From Xiphias gladius (taxonomy: Eukaryota > Chordata > Actinopteri > Istiophoriformes > Xiphiidae), in contig NC_053414.1 of NCBI RefSeq assembly GCF_016859285.1, forward strand, positions 5,431,017 through 5,495,016: a DNA stretch of 64,000 nt, read 5' to 3'. Positions 61,661 to 64,000 of this stretch are shown piece after piece. Both the position numbers and the translations under genes were made by a program. Under the pieces are notes generated by a model. It ran no database searches. It worked only from the letters and a program-made list of their open reading frames with translations, and was not told the origin of the DNA. The stretch's first letter is position 1, and every line of letters starts with the position of its first letter.

Positions 61661-61712
<52 letters not shown>
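61510..61712. repeat. Inverted pair of (GT)n and (CA)n microsatellites
   Basis: (GT)18 at 61510-61546 and (CA)24 at 61664-61712 are separated by about 117 bp of unique sequence. On one strand they are mutually complementary. Cys-Val and His-Thr frames here are artefacts. Confidence 0.95.
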
Positions 61713-61714
<2 letters not shown>

Positions 61715-61750
61715 ACTCACAGGGAGAGAACCTGGGAAAGCTGTGTGGGC

Positions 61751-61900
61751 ATGCAGCAGCAGCAGCAGCTGCAGCAGCAGCGGCGGCAGCAGCATCGATA
61801 AGAGGCATGCCAGTGTGCAAAAAACAAATGAAAAGGAAAAGGGGGGCGAGAGCCAAATGTCTCCAGCCGTCACCTTCTTTTCTGTCCGCCCTCATTATCA
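61751..61900 (+). other. Candidate first exon with CAG repeat and strong donor
   Basis: A CAG-rich tract at 61751-61798 encodes a 16-codon frame (MQQQQQLQQQRRQQHR) ending in TAA. Nine bases after that comes an ATG at 61807, open for 31 codons (MPVCKKQMKRKRGARAKCL...) to a perfect-looking donor CA|GTAAGT at 61900/61901. The neighbourhood (61400-62170) is comparatively CpG-rich. This could be a first exon of a + strand gene running out of the window, with a short upstream frame. The peptide is not recognised. Confidence 0.25.
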
Positions 61901-61904
61901 GTAA

Positions 61905-64000
61905 GTTACGTGGGGGCAGCTTGTCAGATCTGGCGCTCGACCACCGCGCGGTTTCCCATGATCGCACAAATCACACGCAGGCTCGTCCCCCACCACCGGC
62001 AACGCCCCCCCCCACCACCCCACCTCTTCCCGACACTCGCTTTCACTCCCTCTCCCGGCGCCGCCAGCGGGAACGGGCTTTTACCGTGCCCGTTAGCAGC
62101 CACTGGTCTACGGGAATGAAATGACGAGCAGATCCGGCGATGCGCAAGCGTCACGACGTTGCAAACGCATCCTGTAAGTCAGAGCGTGGCGCTGGGACTT
62201 GGGTGACACTTGAGCCCACTCACAGCTTTAAATTACCCGCACTGCATCGTGGGAAAATGTCTCAAGATACATTTGAGACCAACCAAAAAAAAAAGAAAAG
62301 GATTTGACGATGTAGATGGGATTTATTTGAACCATTTAATTTATGGCCAAGACCAACGCATAAACCATTGTTTTATTTTTGTTTTGTTTTTTATTTTTTG
62401 CACTCTCATGTACTCAGAGTGAAAAATGGACGTGTGTGCTTCATCAGGATCACTCAAGTGAGGGAAAGCTGGCGCTGAAGCAGTGAAACACACTGTTTTC
62501 CCCCCAGTACTCAAACAAATGCTTCCGTAGATGGAAAAGCATTATCTTTAAGTGGGTCTCCAGCTGAGTTTTGGGTGTGCGGCAAACCGTCTTCTCTCCT
62601 TTTTTGATTCTCGGCTACGCCGTCATTTGACTTGCATCTAACTAAATTAAACTGCAGTGCAGAGGACTCCTGCTTTTCTTGACCAAGTGGGTATCACTTG
62701 CTCAAACCTTTCTTTTTTTTTTTTCTTATTAGCTGATATGACGAATGCATGAAAAAGTTCTGAAAAGTAAAGTAGACGGAAGGTAGTCTTCACACTATCT
62801 GTGGTAAAACACAACCTGCCTTTCTGCTCATTTCACAGTTTTCGACATATTACGGCAAAGAGCTTGATGAGAACGAAACACCGAGAGAGAAAATGGGGGT
62901 CGCCTACATGTTTAAAAAAACAGAAGATGCAATGATTTTTGCTAGTACATTTCCCATTGCTCACCACCAGGTCATCCCCAAAGTCACCAAAGTTTTATGA
63001 GACTTGGTTGACTTCCTCATAGTCTTGCAGTCTGCCTTCAGACCCGTCCCAGAAATCCACCATATGGCCCACTTTGAGCATCCCACCGACTAATTCTTAG
63101 AACAGAATCGGGCCTCCGAGCGACGGGCGGTTTACCCGCCAAAGTAGCCGGTGGAGGAGACCGCCGGCGAGAACAAGAACCCCGCAAACACTTCCCGGCA
63201 TTTAACAGATGGCCGGAGGTACAGTAACCCACCCGGATGCACGACGGAGGTAATCTCTTCCAATGGTGTGCAGGTGGTGTACGGTGCTCTGCGCTCTGGT
63301 TTCAGCGCTTTGGCCAGCGCCAAAAGGCCTTGGAAAGATGTCAGTGGCTGTTTCAGGACCGAGGATGGCGTCGAAGTGCTAAGGTGGCCAAAGTTGACGT
63401 TTTTAAATGTTTCTTAACTCAGTAGTTGCTCTTGTTTTTATTCATAGTGGCCTGTGTATATATAGAAAATATCTAAAAGAAGCAGTCTGAAAGGGATTCT
63501 CTGGCCAGTGAGCGCCCGTGGCTTTTCACCAGCCCCCGCCTCCCCCTTCCCATCTCCACCTTCGTTTTCCTGCTCCGGAGAGGTGACAGCTTGGTCGGTT
63601 TAGCCCAGGCAAACAGCTTGCCGAACTGCATCAAAGACCACTCAGATGCCAGAGCCAGACTGACAGACGGCTTGGAGGAGAGGGGAGGAATGAAGGGAGA
63701 CAAAAGCTCTTTCAAATAGTCCTCAAAATAACAGTAACCCCCCCCCCCCCTAAAAAAAGCACAAATAAATAAATAAACGAATAAAACAAAACCACAAAAC
63801 TCCAAACTCCAACTCTTCCAACTCTCCCTGGCCATGCAGACCGAATGTTGGTCCAACTTAGTTCATTGGCAACATCCTTTTTTCATACATTTATCAGTGG
63901 AGAAAAAATTCTGCAAAAACAAAAACCCCTTCCGGGAGTCCACATAGCCCGGAATCGCATGGTCAAGCCAAACACGGGGAAGTTTTTCTAATGTTGTCCC
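61905..64000. other. Non-coding stretch to window end
   Basis: A GC-rich start (to about 62170) is followed by AT-rich sequence. A GC-richer island at 63030-63380 is open on both strands for 60-90 codons but has no recognisable motif or splice sites. No gene is supported. Confidence 0.4.

Overview
The window is vertebrate nuclear DNA, almost certainly from a teleost fish and probably a spiny-rayed (percomorph) one. The evidence is split genes with GT/AG introns, AATAAA signals, very dense CA/GT and CT/GA microsatellites, and several interspersed repeats that I recognise as common in fish genomes. The organism call and the repeat family names come from reading and memory; no search was run.

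Bases 1-15,600 hold a compact cluster of three recognisable genes. The first 2 kb look like non-coding sequence, possibly the 3' UTR of a gene that starts outside the window. Next comes a nearly identical 930-bp tandem duplication (2132-3990). Directly after it lies a two-exon GDNF-family ligand gene, best read as persephin (pspn, 4328-5156, + strand), with a long AU-rich 3' UTR. It meets wdr83 (6252-10475, - strand, nine coding exons, 317 aa) tail to tail, with the two poly(A) signals about 95 bp apart. wdr83 is head to head with wdr83os/Asterix (11270-15251, + strand, four exons, 106 aa). The shared 0.8-kb spacer is a likely bidirectional promoter. Both reconstructed proteins match the length of their human counterparts closely, so these exon maps are firm. 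Intron 1 of wdr83os carries a decayed Tc1/mariner transposase remnant, and intron 1 of wdr83 carries a fish interspersed repeat.

Bases 15,600-64,000 are gene-poor. A CpG-richer zone at about 18,420-20,180 has splice donors on both strands and may be a promoter with a 5' UTR exon. The one convincing coding exon in the rest is at 33,686-34,078. It opens with an ATG, encodes 129 residues and ends at a strong donor, so it is the N-terminal coding exon of a + strand gene with very long introns. I could not name that gene. Two weaker exon candidates lie at 45,259-45,321 and 61,807-61,900. The remainder is microsatellites, MITE-like and other fish repeats, long strand-asymmetric purine and pyrimidine tracts, a 670-bp higher-order CA/CAGA satellite block and three near-perfect short palindromes.

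The three identified genes are not a pathway. Persephin is a secreted neurotrophic ligand acting through GFRalpha/RET. WDR83 is a seven-bladed beta-propeller scaffold associated with ERK signalling and splicing. WDR83OS is an ER membrane-protein chaperone subunit. Their closeness looks like genomic compaction, with shared promoter and terminator space, rather than a functional module. I found no unknown enzymatic or defence system; the best leads are the orphan exon, the recent duplication next to pspn and the perfect 21-bp hairpin.
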